The notes: a model not told the origin generated them from the sequence alone. A DNA stretch of 64,000 bases from Pseudisothecium myosuroides (GCA_951799445.1 OX637288.1:47259288-47323287), one strand, 5' to 3'; numbered from the stretch's first letter, positions 34,126 through 47,411 are shown. Numbers and translations: made by a program.

Positions 34126-35720
34126 TTTTGTAGACAGAGGTACTAGAGCCATTTTGGATCGGTAGTAAGAATAAGTATGTGGTAGGCATCACCACGCATG
34201 GGAATGCACAGTTGTAAATACCCACAGACCCAGGGGCCGGTAATGATCGATCTCCTTGGGATTTCTGTGACATTGAATCAGTTTGAAAGTAATTTGACAT
34301 GATTTTTACGATTGTATGGCTAGTGTCTACAAGGATTTGGTGACGTTGGAAGCATGTTATGTTGCTCCTGAAGATCCATGTCAGTGACTTGGAGCTGAAC
34401 GCACAAAAGAGCGCTCAAGGCTAAAAAGTACTTTTGATGCATAATGGCAATCGATCTGGGGTGAGCAACTAAGCATGATTCTTAACTTTTTTGTAGAGGC
34501 CAAAATGTGAGAACGTGGATGAACATGCTCTGTACCCCCCAGGTAATGCTAGTATATCTGACTCAGTCCGCTGGAATGGCAAACACGTGTAGAAGAATTA
34601 AATGTATGCATTTCATGTTTGCACCACTTGTGCATGTATTTTCATGGTGACTCTTGACTACTCTCTTCAGTATCAACCGATTATCAACTTTCTGGAAAGC
34701 CGTTGTGGAATTTTGGAACATTTGCATGTTGGCTCAAATCAGTTCAAAAGAATCAAAATGCATCATTCATAACTCCTTACATCCTTCATCATCTGTAGGT
34801 GAGCCTTAGATTCAAATATCATGTGTCTTAATCGAGTGTTAAATTTTTATGGATTTCAGTCCCTAGTGAGAATGCATATCATGCTCAACGAAGACAGAAG
34901 AGAAAGTCTAATTTTGGTCCATTTATGGACTGGCTCTACTCCATTAAGAGTCTACTTTTCTATTGAAGGAGGTCCTTCCCCTGCCTACTTTCCTCGCACG
35001 AAAAGATTGATCATGTCCTAGTAGAAACAAACTTAGACCAAGTTTCCTGGATAGTTTCAACCTTCTGATGTGTACCCAAGCCATTGACGACGTCAAGATA
35101 ATTGTCTCCATAAGCAGTGCAAGAGTTTGAATAGCAAGTAACCCTTCTACGAAATTGAATAACTTATGGATGAATGTGGTCTAATTAGTGTGAACATGGG
35201 ATGAAAATGGGATGAAAATCACACTATTTGAGATAGTATGAAAATATTGTACACCTTATTATATTCATTATATCTAAATTACAATGAACTACCATAAAAG
35301 TGTGCCTTGAAAATTTGCATAATTCCCAAATTATTGAAATTAGTGTTACAATATCACTTGTCTGCAATTTTGTTTAAGTTTTTTTTGGATCTTGTTGGGA
35401 GCCAAAATGGAATTCTATATACTATGCTAAAGTCGCTTAGATGAAGGTTGTCAAGCAAGACAAAAGAAATAAGGAAATTAGTGCTAAAATTTTGAAACAA
35501 TTTGAGAAGACTTGGCTTAGTAGGAAAGTTTTGGATAGAAGGCAAAGTGTGTAGATTATTTGAAGGAAAAGCCACTCGATAAGAGTCTTATTCTTCCACC
35601 TCGATCATAACCTTGATTACCTGTTGATGCGTTATTTGCTTTCCTGCTAGTTGTTCATTGGTCTGTGTTGTTGTTTCCCTCCTTTTAAGAATCGTGCTTA
35701 CCCCTTCTATTTCCAAAACA
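34126..35720. other. 3' flank of MYB and spacer
   Basis: Begins with the presumed MYB 3' untranslated region. The rest has no gene or element with defined ends. TATGGATGAATGTGGTCTAA near 35165 is shared with about 17178. Confidence 0.4.
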
Positions 35721-35752
35721 AAATACAATGGACGTCTTAGTTTATGTTTCAG

Positions 35753-35875
35753 GACGCACATCCCGGAAGTGCCAAAGTCGTGGAATACTGCCAGTTAGTG
35801 CCAAATGGACGTTACATCCGCCATGGTCGAGTGGTGTTGGGTTTCCCACCCGACCGGCCTGGGAAAGGAGTCTGA
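35753..35875 (+). other. Coding-like island of unknown identity
   Basis: Follows a good acceptor (TTTATGTTTCAG). One frame reads DAHPGSAKVVEYCQLVPNGR, then a RHGRVVLGFPPDRPGKGV segment, and stops at 35873-35875. The composition is protein-like and the GC content exceeds the surroundings. A longer open frame (35728-36084) overlaps it in another frame. I do not recognise either product. It may be a terminal exon, or a gene fragment moved by a transposon. Confidence 0.3.
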
Positions 35876-36084
35876 GTGAGTCTTCAATTCACCGTTTCCG
35901 CCAGTGCGCCCCCATCGAGCTGGATCCCTGTTACCTAGACACAAAGTGCATTGCACCCCTTCAAACTTCAATGTTGCGCAGACTGGGGGTTTGCACGTTC
36001 AGAACTGACGCCCTCTGCCTGCCCCTCGTGGCTGGAGGGCTTTGCAAGTTGCAACCAAAGAACAGTAAAGTTAAGAATGACTGA

Positions 36085-37015
36085 ACGACGGAGTCATGCA
36101 TCAGCTACAGTAGCTAGCTAGCTATACTAGGCAGTCTTTCACTGACACTCTCTGCTGCATGCAGAACTGCAGGAACAAATATGACAGTACTCGATCGATC
36201 ACTGATCGATCGAAGTTAGACAAGTCTTCTGTCCAGGACATTGTACTTCCATTGGTGCACTAGCTGCAGTGAATCATACAGTTTATTAATTTACGAAAGT
36301 TTAACTTTATCTAAGTGACCGCAGATATCGATCAGATCAGTTTGGCATGCACACCGAGCTGAACATTGCAGAATATACGTAAGTCACTGACTGCTGTTAC
36401 CGTAAGCTGAAGTTAAGGCTTTTCACTCTTCGGGATTCTGATCTGCAGGGGGGCAGACAGAACTTGACTTTAACGCACTTCTGATCGAATAGTTCACTGC
36501 TTGCATTGCTCCTTTTCTTAGTCATGCCTCCTTCCAAGTGCCTTCCTCATCTTTGCAAAGAAGTTTCGTTTCATTTGTTTAAAGAAAAGAAAAGAAAAAA
36601 GAAAAAGTGCCTTCCTCAATTCGAATCGTAAACGTACCACATCGTGCTTTTATCTGTTCAGATCGTTTCTTGCAGGTGAACAAGCATCGTGCCTCTACGG
36701 TGAACCAGCCTATTACCACCCTTGTTGCAATTCCACCCTCATGGGCGTGTGGTGTATATAATTTCCATTCTGACATGTATCCCTTGGGTACCGTATGTAT
36801 AAAGGGCGGAATTGAGATGAGAGTCGCTTAGAAAGTAGAGGTTGTATTTGAAAAAATAGAATTTACTCTACAACTTGTACATCATCGTTCCCTTGTTTTT
36901 GTACCTTGTCTTTGAGCTTTCAAATCCTGAATGTATGTGCATAAGTGCATTTGAAAATTTAATGAATTTCTTAAATCGTCATTGTAAAAAAGTACAACCC
37001 TGAAAATTTGAAGCC
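36085..37015. other. Gene-free spacer with a palindrome
   Basis: At 36191-36213, TCGATCGATCA and TGATCGATCGA form a perfect palindrome around one C. There are several AGCTAGCTAG-type repeats near 36113. No coding segment recognised. Confidence 0.5.
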
Positions 37016-37958
37016 TTAACCCCTAAAGGACCAACATGCCTTTTTTGGCAACATATAAATTTTGGGCAGGTACGTGTGACTGGAGATTTGCATATTTTGG
37101 GCTGAAATTTTTTATAGAAGGTGGGGACGAGGAATATCTTTCATATGCACCAAATTTCATGACATTTGGAAATACAAGTCAAAAGCTATGGCCTAATATG
37201 TTGTTTGTTTCTCAACTTGGGGTCTCGGGCAGTCCAGGCAGATCAGAAAAAATCACTTTTTTCAAAAATAAAAATTTGAAATTGGTTTATTAGATTTATA
37301 TGTACGTGGAAAGCTTTGAATCATTCCATTTTGATCAATGAGTCAAACGTTATGAGGATTTTTAGTTTGCAGACAGTTATAGACTATCTACTCTAAAATA
37401 AACTTTGAAGTTGTTTATTTCACTCAATTTTCAATATTTTTCAAAAAATAAATATATTGTAGGATGTAGATTGTTTATTACAACATTGCAACCATTGGAA
37501 TTGGCATTTTTCAATTCCATAATTAACTTCTTAACAATTTAGTGTTTTGAACCATTCTCTACTTCTTTCTTCTTTCTATTTTTTTCCTATATGTTGTACA
37601 ATTCCAAATAATCTGAAAATTTTCAAGCATGTAGCCAACTTGCCCTGAAGAATGAATCCAAAGAAGCACAACCATTTTGGAAATTTTTTCATAATAATCT
37701 GATCTTGTGAAGTGCAGCTGCCCGATTTTTTGCGAGGCCAAAAAAAGGACTTTTGTCACTTCAAACGCTAATATCTTCCAATCTACACGATGGAAATTTT
37801 TGAAATTTTTTCCACATATTCTCAAACCAGAGTACTACAAGATCCTATGGTTACATGCGTCCAAAAATGATATTTAAAAAAAATTTGGTACTTGTACTAG
37901 AAATGGCAGTTTTGGAGCATTTTTGGTGAGAATATAGTCAAGGAACTTTAGGGGTTAA
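37016..37958 (+). mobile_element. TTAA element, subfamily A, full-length copy
   Basis: TTAACCCCTAAAGGACCAAC on the left, GGAACTTTAGGGGTTAA on the right, 943 bp. Flanks outside TTAA differ (GCC on the left, ACC on the right). It is close to the truncated copy at 63297. Non-coding. Confidence 0.9.
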
Positions 37959-38076
37959 ACCTTAGATTTTTCATGCTTAGAGGTCTAAAACTACTTCAAA
38001 ATATTAGTCTCCAAAGCAAGGCTAAAATATTTATCAATATTTATTTTTTAACAAATCCAATTGTAGGATCTTTTAG

Positions 38077-39108
38077 TTAACCCCTAAAGGATTTTTTTTC
38101 TACCAAAAAACATTCAAAACTAGCATTTCTATTGCAAAGAGTAAAAAATCTGAAAACTGCATTTTGGGACATTAAACCATAGGATCTTACATCTAACTAT
38201 TATGAAAATGTGTGGAAAAAATTTGAATTTTTTTGGCCATACATATTGCAAGATATCTGTGTTTAAAAGTGAAGAAAACAATTTTTTCTGTACATTGTGG
38301 GACTAGATTATTTGACTTTGAACCTTCTTAACAAAAAAAATTTGCAATACAGAGTTTTGAGGTTTAATCTTTATGGTGGGAAATTGAATTGAAAGTCTTG
38401 GAGGAAAAAATTCAAAAAAACTTAATTTTCTTTCTTAAGAAAATTGTTAAGTAGAAGTAGGTACGACGTAGAAGGAAAATCTAAATTATTAGTATTTCTA
38501 AGATGGAATTAAAATGCACTAATACTAGTGGTGAGATTGTTCTAAAAAACAAACTAAATTATGTAAAACTTCTTTTTTTGAAAAATTGTAAAAGTTGCAT
38601 TCAGAAATGAATCCTTTATGTTATTTTTTCAAGATGATGCTTAGATTGGTCAAAAAACAAGAGTGTCTATAACTTTCACATCAGTTACCCAAATGAAATG
38701 AATCAAAGCTTTCTATGTAGACAAAAATATAATCTATGAGAAAAAAAAATTCAAAAATTCAAATTCAAATTCAAATTTCAATTTTTTTTTGTTGCATGGT
38801 CTCTCCTGTTTTGAGCTTATTTTGGCATAAATTTTATTCCTGAGTACCAATTGAAAAAAAAAACTATACTCTCACAAGCTAATCAATTTTTCTATCTTCA
38901 AAAATGGTTTAAAAAAATCATGACAAAAATTGAGACTGTAAGTACTTGCCTGAAATCGATGTATTCAAAAGTTACAAAAGTTGTTGCGCCTTAAAGCTAC
39001 TCCTTGAAATTTTCACACAAAGAAAAAAAATATTGAAAATTTTGTCTTCAATGAGTTGCCCAAAATATTTATGTTGCCAGAAACATTGTTTCATCCTTCA
39101 GGGATTAA
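38077..39108 (+). mobile_element. TTAA element, subfamily B, copy
   Basis: TTAACCCCTAAAGGATTTTT on the left, CATCCTTCAGGGATTAA on the right. The interior has CATAGGATCTTACATCTAAC and the AAGTAGAAGTAGG block typical of B. The bases just left of it (TTGTAGGATCTTTTAG, about 38061) look like part of another A/B element, so it may have inserted into an older relative. Confidence 0.8.
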
Positions 39109-40977
39109 TCAAATGAGCAATTTGAATTACAAATAAGAAATGTAGAGATTGAAAGATGATTGTCACACGGGGTGGGTGGGTGGGTGGTATGTCAAAGAAA
39201 TGAATACCTTTGATAATTCAATGGAGGGAATCCTACCCAATCCTAGTAAGTCACTTGCACTATTACAAACAGAAACCTTGCAAGAGCAGAACAAAATACA
39301 TGAAGTTTGAAAGATAAAAACACATGAAAAATTCAAATTTAGTGTTTCATTAGAGGATTTTTGGGCCTTTGGAAGACTAAAAGTTCCTAGACTGTGGGAA
39401 CTCTGGGAATGCTTTCAAATCATCAATCTGAGGTTGCCGAGAGACTGCCACGTCAGATATTAATAATGGATTAATTTTTAAATATTTTTTTAGGAAAAAC
39501 AATTAAAATTTTAATATTTTTTAAATTCTTTAAGAAATTTAAAATTTAAAATTAAATTTTTTTTTTTTTTTAAATTTTAACAGCGGGGGGCTGGTTCCCA
39601 ACAACGGGAACAGCCCTGAAACAATCTTCCGGAGGCTCAAATCTCCTCTAATGCCTTTCTATGTAATTGATAGCTGCAAATATAGATGTTTTTTCAAGTG
39701 AATTTTTGTTTTTGCTAGTTTAGATTCTATAGGTTCTTACTACATTTCCTCTCTTGTCCTTTCTTGTCTATCAGTCTCTCTATTGGCACTACTCTCACTT
39801 TTTATTCTTATTACTCTTCAACACATAATTTTTTTCATTATGAATTTTAGTGTTTCACTAGATGAGAGTCGTGACAAACTTTTAAGATTAGTAGCCCGCC
39901 ATTGCATATTGGTCCATGTAGGTTGATTTTGGCGATTATTTTCAATTTGTGAGATTTTGGGCCACAATCAATGTCTCACAAGACACTAATGGAGTGATTA
40001 GTAACTTCATTAGGAACACCTAGCTTTTGCAGTGTAAATCCTTGTAGAAAGTGACTTTTTTAGGGGGCTTCCACATTTTAAAATATTGTGATTGCTTTAG
40101 GTGAGTAAAGTGAACATTATGGATACAATTTTTGTTGGTTATGGAGTAGTCTAGAGACACTTTTGGGGTTGAACCTTCAAAAAAATTTAGGTAAATCATA
40201 CTTTGTCAAAAATAAATAAATTTCAAGTGCTCTCTCTATTTCTCACACTTGTCTTTATGTGGGAATTTTTAAAAAAAATTTAGCAATGGCATAAGGACAA
40301 ACTCCTAATTCTGACCGTGATGGGCTATTTTACCTTACCTTGGAGCAAATTCCAAGAGGCTCAAAAATGACTTTGGGCATTTAGAGGTAAGGTAGTCTTC
40401 TCTAAAAGCGAGCGGCCTCTTCAAATCGACCCTATATGTCTGGAATGGACATTAGATGATCCTTAAGTGGACCTTGAGAGAATCGAGAGAAAAGCATTAT
40501 TTATTGCGTATTACCTTAAGTTGAACACAAGGGGGAACCCTAAAGTCATTTTCTGTACTGAGAGTCTCATGACCAGAAATTGTAGGGAAGTGCCGGGGTG
40601 TCTCCAAAGTCAACTGTTCACTACACAATTCCAATTTTCCATTTGTACCACCTTCAAGCTGTTCTGGCTCCCCCGGACTTTTAGGTTATTGCATATTGCC
40701 AGTCAGGTGTCCACAAAGAATAAGGGACTGCCATTGTACAGCACAGTACCATTTCCGAGCATGCTCGATTCAACACCCCGGGGTAGGACCACACGGCTTC
40801 TGCACCATCATACCATATCATAGCCTTTGTAACTTAACTTAGTTGTGTCAGATTTCTCTCATGTGTCCCTCTTGTTTGGCTTCTATGGAAGTACAAGAAA
40901 CTGAACTGAACTGGGTGTATCTATGTTTGAAATAAGAATGTGGTAAATTCACACAGTTATTCACATTTTAACCCCTA
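39109..40977. other. Gene-free region
   Basis: Contains a GGGT microsatellite (39169-39188), poly(A/T) tracts near 39480-39572, and a partial AGGTAG-type element end at 40385 (TAAGGTAGTCTTCTCTAAAA). The open frame at 40467-40823 has no recognisable domain and its composition is not gene-like. Confidence 0.4.
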
Positions 40978-41893
40978 AAGGACCAAGGCATTTTCTGACT
41001 CTGAAACCTCCGAAAACTGCCATTTCTGCTGCGATCACTCCGTAATCCATTTTTTTTTTTGAGAGAGAGTCTAACTGTAAGTTCTTGTACTTTACTTGTC
41101 TCAGATCATGTGGTAAAAATTTCATGAAGTTTGACCATATGGATTGGAAGATATTAGCATTCAAAGTTGAAAAAAAGTTTTTTTGAGTGCTGGTCTGCAA
41201 TTACAGATGACTTTGATCGCCATTTCTGGAAACTTTTTGCACTAGAGACCATAAATTTAAAAAAATTTGCATTGAACATTTGAATTGAGAGTCAGAAAAC
41301 AAAAATTTAGAAAAAAAACACTTCATTTTCATTCATTAAAAAATTGTGAATTAGAAGTAGCTCCAAAATTGAAAGAAACACTAAATCGTTAATAACTCTA
41401 AGATGGAATTGAAACACCATAATCCCAACGGTGAGATTGTTCTTTCCAACAAACTGAACCTTGTCCAAAAATAATTTGAATTTTTTTGAAAATTGCATTC
41501 AAAAATGAATTCTATAAGTTGTTTTTTTGAAGAAGATGCTTAGATTGCCCGAAAAACAAGATTGTTCATAACTTTCTCATTATTAGTCCAAATAGAATGA
41601 ATCAAAGCTTCAGATGTAGATAAAAGCATAATCTTTCAGAAAAAAATTAAAAATTAAAAAAACAATTTCTTTTGTGTGTGTTTTTTCTGCCCGGCGAACA
41701 ACTTTTTTGACTTAGGGTGGCATAACTTTTGCTCCCGGGCACGGATTGGAAAAAAAAATTATATTTTTAGAAAGCTACTAACACTCTCTATCTTCAAAGA
41801 AAGTTTCAAAAAATCAGGTAAAAATTTGAGGTCACACGAACCTGCCCAAAATCCCCAAAGTCCCTAAGGGGTCTTTGGTCCTTAAGGGGTTAA
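40978..41893 (+). mobile_element. TTAA element, subfamily B variant, full length
   Basis: TTAACCCCTAAAGGACCAAG on the left, GGTCCTTAAGGGGTTAA on the right, 916 bp. The interior is B-like (GATTGGAAGATATTAGCATT, AGATGCTTAGATTGCCCG) but more diverged than the other B copies. Confidence 0.85.
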
Positions 41894-42354
41894 AATAGTC
41901 AAAAATCTTAGCAAAAAACATTCTTCACTGGCCGAGTGTTCATGTCACTGTTATGACACTAGCGAAGTGGTCACATGGAGTTATATAGTCAATTCAAGAA
42001 GTCACTAATAAGGGCCGCTTCACATCTAGAGGGTCAGTCAATTTGTTGATTAAAAGGCCCAAAATGCTCACTTGTGATTGGACAAAAGCCTAAAATCCAT
42101 CCAAAACCCTTTACACGTAGAGGTTGGGCCAATTGGATGGAATGAATTTTTTATTCAAAAAAGACATGATTTGACATGGCCTGAGTTCGATGAATTGGGT
42201 GAACCAAGAATGGAAGGCCAATGTCAAATTTCAATTTTACAAAAAAACTATTTTTATAAAATATTATTTTTTCAACAAATTAGACCCTTTGAATATTGTG
42301 CAATTGGCCTCAAGGGAAATTGGCTCGCCCTCTAAACTTAAAATGGCCCTAAGA

Positions 42355-42670
42355 TAAGGTAGGAGGTCCATAAAGCAATTTTTTACCAATTAATTTGCAA
42401 TTTCCAAGAATTTCACTTCTTGAATAATTTTTAATAAATTTTCTTTGAATAAAATGGAATTGACATCAAATCCAAGTCATATCATAGTTTTTGAATCTTT
42501 GTGGAATTAATTATGAATTTTGGAGTGGAAATCACAAAAGGCTTTAAAAGTTTCCACCCTTGTTGATACATTAATGAATACAATTGATACATTAAAGAAA
42601 GCAATATGTACCTCTACTTTAGAAAACGTTGTTTAGAGCTTGAATTGTTTTAGGACTTCTTTCTACCTTA
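42355..42670. mobile_element. TA-flanked element with AGGTAGGAGG end, copy 1
   Basis: Left TAAGGTAGGAGGTCC and right TTCTACCTTA. The interior AATTTTCTTTGAATAAAATG and the TCAAATCCAAGTCATATCAT block match 47876-48192 and, inverted, 59374-59679. Confidence 0.6.
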
Positions 42671-43849
42671 TATTATAGCGGTTTATCCATTTATCCATTT
42701 TCAAAAAATTATTCAGCTATGCTAGAAGGCTTCCATCAAGAAGTTATGCTAATGTCAAATGTTGAACTTCAACAAATTGGTGGCAGTGGAGAAGTCACAT
42801 TGGTGATATGTAGTCAAGGAGTATATCAATCAAACATTTACAAGGGATTTTCTCTACATTAAATGTTCAATTTTAGATTTGAAGGTGAATCTTTTCTTAT
42901 AATGAGGATGATAAAATAGTTTGGAGTTTTGAAGGCAATATTGGGTCACAAAGTTGAACCAAATGGAAGAAAAAAGGATTTTTTTGGCAATGCTATTTTT
43001 ATGCATATTTTTGTTCACTATGATTTTTATTTGAATGTTGACCTTTAGGTCAAATCCATCATAGCTTATATTTAGTGTATATTGAATTTTTTCTTTTGAC
43101 AAATACAGGTTTTAATTAATGCACCACAACTAAAGTGTCAAAAACTTAGGTCACATGTGTTTTGGAATCATTTACTTTGTCTATTATTTTATCTACATTT
43201 CAACCTTATATAGTCACCAACACCACTTGGAACTACCACAAGTTTTTAAGAGCAACCAATGAGAATTGAACAAGTTTTTAGGATACAAATTTATTTAATC
43301 AAATATTAAGAATTTAAACATTTACAAATAATAAAAAAATTTAAAACTTTTAAGAAATGAAATTTTAACAATGTTTTCAATTCCTAAAGAATGGAGCCTA
43401 TGACCACATAGTTAGACTTAAAAGTCCTTCATTTTATATCCTCCATATCTTTTCTTTTTATAATTGAAATTTGTTGGTTTTATTTTTAAGATATGATATC
43501 ACATGTCTAATATTTATCTTACAAACTTAAGAAATTTTTGTAGAAATTTTGAATTACCATGAATTTTTGAAGAAAAAAAGAAGAGAATTCATATCAAATA
43601 CAAATCATGCTAAAAATATCCAATTTTTTTGAAATAGAAGTACTTGAAAAAGTAAAACATTTTAGTGTAATAAAAATTTCTGTATCACTCCATCTTTAGA
43701 AATGTGGATATAGATCCTTAACTTCAAACTTCAATGAAATGCTTATTTTCATAGTCAAAAGAAATAGTCGAAAAAGTGAAGAAAACATTAACGCTTTCCA
43801 AAAAGTTTTCTTCCCATATTTTAGAGCACATCACAACATCATTAATGAT
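42671..43849. other. Gene-free region
   Basis: AT-rich with many poly(A) runs and no recognisable coding segment or paired ends. Confidence 0.4.
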
Positions 43850-44810
43850 GTCTTTTATAAATAGTGTGGTTGAAAAAAGTGTAGCTAGCTTGTTGGTCAT
43901 TGGTTAAGAAGCTAACAAAAAATAGGATTCATACTATGCTTCTAGCCATTTGCTATAGGAACCATTCACCTTGCCATATTATGAAGAATCATGGTTGAAA
44001 TTAGTGGGTTTCTTTTGAATTGTAAATTGTCACAAGTTTTCACATCACTGACACAATTTTAGAAAGGAGTTTGACAAGCTTACTAAAGTTGTCAAAGTGG
44101 CAAAAGTTTGTCACAAAAAAACATTAATTGAGGCCAACAACGATTTTATGGAGTGAATTACTTGTCCCCAAAGTAGAATACTAGATTGTTAGCAAACTTG
44201 TTGAAGAGATTGACGTGGAGAAAGGATTGCTTGTCAAATACTAACTTTAAGTGAGTTCAAAGACAAATGATTTGCTTTGAGGCACCAATCTTTGAGGCAT
44301 CTATCTCCATCATTTGTTTGATTCCCAAAATGTGACTATTGAAAATAGTGCCACATCTACTTAGAAAGGGTCTTGCAAAATTTGGGGACAATTCACCACA
44401 GGACATAGAAGATCATAACTTTTGATTTAGTGCCTCAAATTAGACTTCCAAACTATATGAAGGCACTTTTGGTCACTTGGAGCATTTAGAGGTTGATGGT
44501 GTCTTTTGTAAAAAGTGTAGTTGAAACAAGCATAGCTAACTTGTTGGTCTCTCATTAAGAAGTTGATAAAAAAATAGAATTCATATTGTGTCTCTTGCCA
44601 TTTACTATAAGGAACCATTCACCTTGCCATACTTCAAAGAGAGTCATGGTTGAAGCCAATACCAAGTTTACATAGGGAATTACTTGTTCCAAAGACAAAG
44701 TACAAAATTGTCAACAAACTTAACGAAGAGAGTGATGCAAAGAAAGGATTGTGTGCCAAGTACTAGCCTTAAGTGAGTTCAAGGACAAATGATTTGCTTT
44801 TAGAAGTCTA
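43850..44810 (+). repeat. Diverged tandem duplication, unit about 600-650 bp
   Basis: GGAACCATTCACCTTGCCAT occurs at about 43958 and 44611. The blocks before it (TTGTTGGTC...AAGAAG) and after it (GAATTACTTGT, GAAAGGATTG, AAGTGAGTTCAA, GACAAATGATTTGCTTT) follow in the same order in both units. Purpose unknown; probably part of a larger repeat. Confidence 0.7.
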
Positions 44811-46290
44811 CATCTTTGAGTTGAATTCAATTCATGTCACACAAATTAATTAATTTGATTACTAAGTTACCACTTATAATACTAACTTGCATTCATTTTC
44901 AAATTGTGTAATTTTTTGAGGTACATTCACAAAGGAAGTTCACAAATTTATTAAAAAAATCAAATGTATATGATGTGCATTGTATCGATTTCATACTATC
45001 TCGAATAATTCAATTGTCAACCACTTTTCATCCAATTTTCATTCGATTCCATCTAAATCCATCAAATTCCATCTAATTTTATTCCAGTGTTAAAACTAAT
45101 TATTCTACAATCATCTAAGATTCATCATTGTTAGTAGCCACGGGGTCTTGTATTACCATATTCAAAATCTTGCATTACGTGCATTAATTATGTAGTTGTT
45201 TGTTCAAAAGGGGTATTTAAAAAAAATAGAATGCTTGTCTATTAAATTCAAGCACTTTCAATTTTTCTTCCAAAACATTGAGAAAAAAAATAAATTTGAG
45301 GCCTCTGAAGTCTAGTTTCTAATTTTCTTCAAACCTTTGAAAGTGCGACTATATTGCAAATTTTATATTTTTTTTCTTCATTCTTAAGAAAATCACTATA
45401 AATTACAATTTACATGAAAAATAATTGAAAATTTCATGATTTTAGAAGACATATATGATTTTGCTTTTGAAATAAAGACAAAGATTAATCTATAATATAT
45501 GGAGTATGAAAATTGAATTATTTTTGGACAATTTTTGCAAGTGGGAATTTTTTTCAAATTTTTAATGCAATCTAGATTGATTTATCTTGGTAATTTGTTG
45601 TTTCAAATGTAAATTGCCACAGTTTCAAATTTTTTTTGTAAGGAAAATAGTACAAAGTGGTCAATATTTGTCTAGTGTTCCGATTTTACTATTTAGAGAA
45701 AGCATTAATGTTTTCTCCATTTTTTCAGCTATTTTCTTTTGACCATGAAAATAAGCATGATTTGCAAAAACCAAAAAAATTGATCCACCAAAAGATCTAC
45801 ATGACCAACTAGACTAGTTGTGTACCTTCTTGCAATTGAGTGTCATTTTTCTAACCTATGTACACCATGTTTTGGCTATGCATCAAATATTCTAATTTTT
45901 CATGAAGTGTTGGATGTGGTTAGGACCTAAATGTGAGTCATTAGGAGTACTTAGTGTCACTAACACTAAATAAACAAAGTTTAGCAAATTTTGGAGAGGT
46001 GGCAATTTGAGGTGCAATTTCTTTCTGTCTCCCATTCTGCCGTTGCTCAGTTTCTAGAATCTGAAAAAAAGGCAACTTTTGACTTGAATTATAAAAATAA
46101 AAAAATTCTTCAGGAGATTCTCGATGAGAATTCTCTACGAGGTTTCTTCCAATTCCACTCGTTCTGAAGGTCACTTCAATATCTGTCAATTCATTCATGC
46201 GAGATCACTTCTCATATTGCAAAACTTTCCCGCTTGTGATATTTCAGCTCTTGTTGAAATTGCATTCTGCATGTGCGACACGAGACGCTG
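44811..46290. other. Gene-free region with one dispersed short repeat
   Basis: 45785-45880 carries the fourth copy of the short repeat found in gene introns (CTTCTTGCAATTGAGTGTCA, then CTATGTACACCATGTTTTGG). Otherwise no features. Confidence 0.45.
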
Positions 46291-46294
46291 AAAT

Positions 46295-47411
46295 GATCCA
46301 TACTGCTATTTTTAACAACATAGCAATTTTGGGCAAGTACTTGTGACTAAAAATTTGCATATTTTAAGCTAAAATCACTACAAGAAAAAGGGGTGTTTTA
46401 AGTAGTGTCCTAAACATCACGTCTTTTAAGTAAGTTTTTAAGTAAAATTTTACTAAAAAGACAATCTTTTTAGTAAAATTTTACTTAAAAACTTACTTAA
46501 AAGACGTTACTTAAAAGACGTGATGTCTAGAACACTACTTAAAACACCCCTTTCTCTTATAGTGAATTTTAATAGAAGGTGGGGACGAGGAATATCTTTT
46601 AAATGCGCTAAACTTCATGACATTTGAAAATAAGAGTCAAAAGTTATGGCCTAATATGTTATTTGTTTCTCAACTCGGGCAGTCTGGGCAAATCAGAAAA
46701 AATCAATTTTTTCATAAACAAAAATTTGAAATTGGTTTTCTAGATTTATATATGCGTGGAAAGCTTTGAATCACTCCATTTTGATCAATGAGTCAAAAGT
46801 TATGAGGAGTTTTAGTTTGTGGGCAATTATGGATTCTCTACTCTAAAATAAACTTTGAAGTTGTCTATTTCACTCAACTTTCAATATTTTTTGAAAAAAA
46901 TGAAATTATAGGATGTAGATTGTTTATAACAATATTACAACCATTGGAATTGACATTTTTCAATTCCATAATTAAATTTTTAACAATTTTGTATTTGGAG
47001 TCATTCTCCACTTTTTTCTTCTTACTATTTTTTTCCTATATGTTGAACAATTCCAAATGATTTGAAAATTTTAAACATATAGCCAACTTGTTTAGGAAAA
47101 ATAATTTTAAAGAAGCACCACCATTTTGGCCATTTTTTCATACAAATGTGACCTTGTGAACTGCAGCTGCCTTGTTTTTCGCAGGGACAAAAAGAGGGAT
47201 TTATGCCAATTCAAATACTAATATCTTCCAATTTGCACGGTGTAAAATTCTGAATTTTTTTCTACATCTTCTAAAACTAGCATACTATAAGATCCTATAG
47301 TTACATGTGGCCAAAAATGTTTTTGTTTCTAAAATTTGGTACTTTTACTAGAAATGGCAGTTTTGGAGCGTTTTTTTAATGAAAATATAGTCAAAGAACT
47401 TCAGGGATTAA
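46295..47411 (+). mobile_element. TTAA element, subfamily A, with a nested MITE
   Basis: From CTGCTATTTTTAACAACATA at the left (terminus decayed) to GAACTTCAGGGATTAA at the right. Interior typical of A. Without the nested 189-bp MITE and its 3-bp duplication it would be about 925 bp, the normal A length. Confidence 0.85.
46376..46564. mobile_element. CACTA-type MITE (189 bp) nested in an A element, TSD AAT
   Basis: Ends CACTACAAGAAAAAGGGGTG and CACCCCTTTCTCTTATAGTG, flanked by AAT (46373-46375 and 46565-46567). Nearly perfect palindrome over its whole length around AGTAAAATTTTACT. It interrupts the GCTGAAATTTTAATAGAAGG block of the host element. Confidence 0.92.

Noticed and set aside
36191..36213. 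GATCGATC palindrome as a regulatory site
   Set aside because: A perfect palindrome is visible, but there is no nearby gene for it to control and short GATC-rich palindromes are common, so I list it only as a sequence feature.
37016..37958. Reading the TTAA elements as PIF/Harbinger or Tc1/mariner MITEs
   Set aside because: A TWA or TA duplication would leave asymmetric ends or unconstrained outer T/A bases. All intact copies keep a symmetric TTAA on both sides with variable bases beyond.
40467..40823. 118-codon plus-strand frame
   Set aside because: No domain recognised, and it follows a partial AGGTAG-type repeat end. Chance opening of the frame is the simplest explanation.
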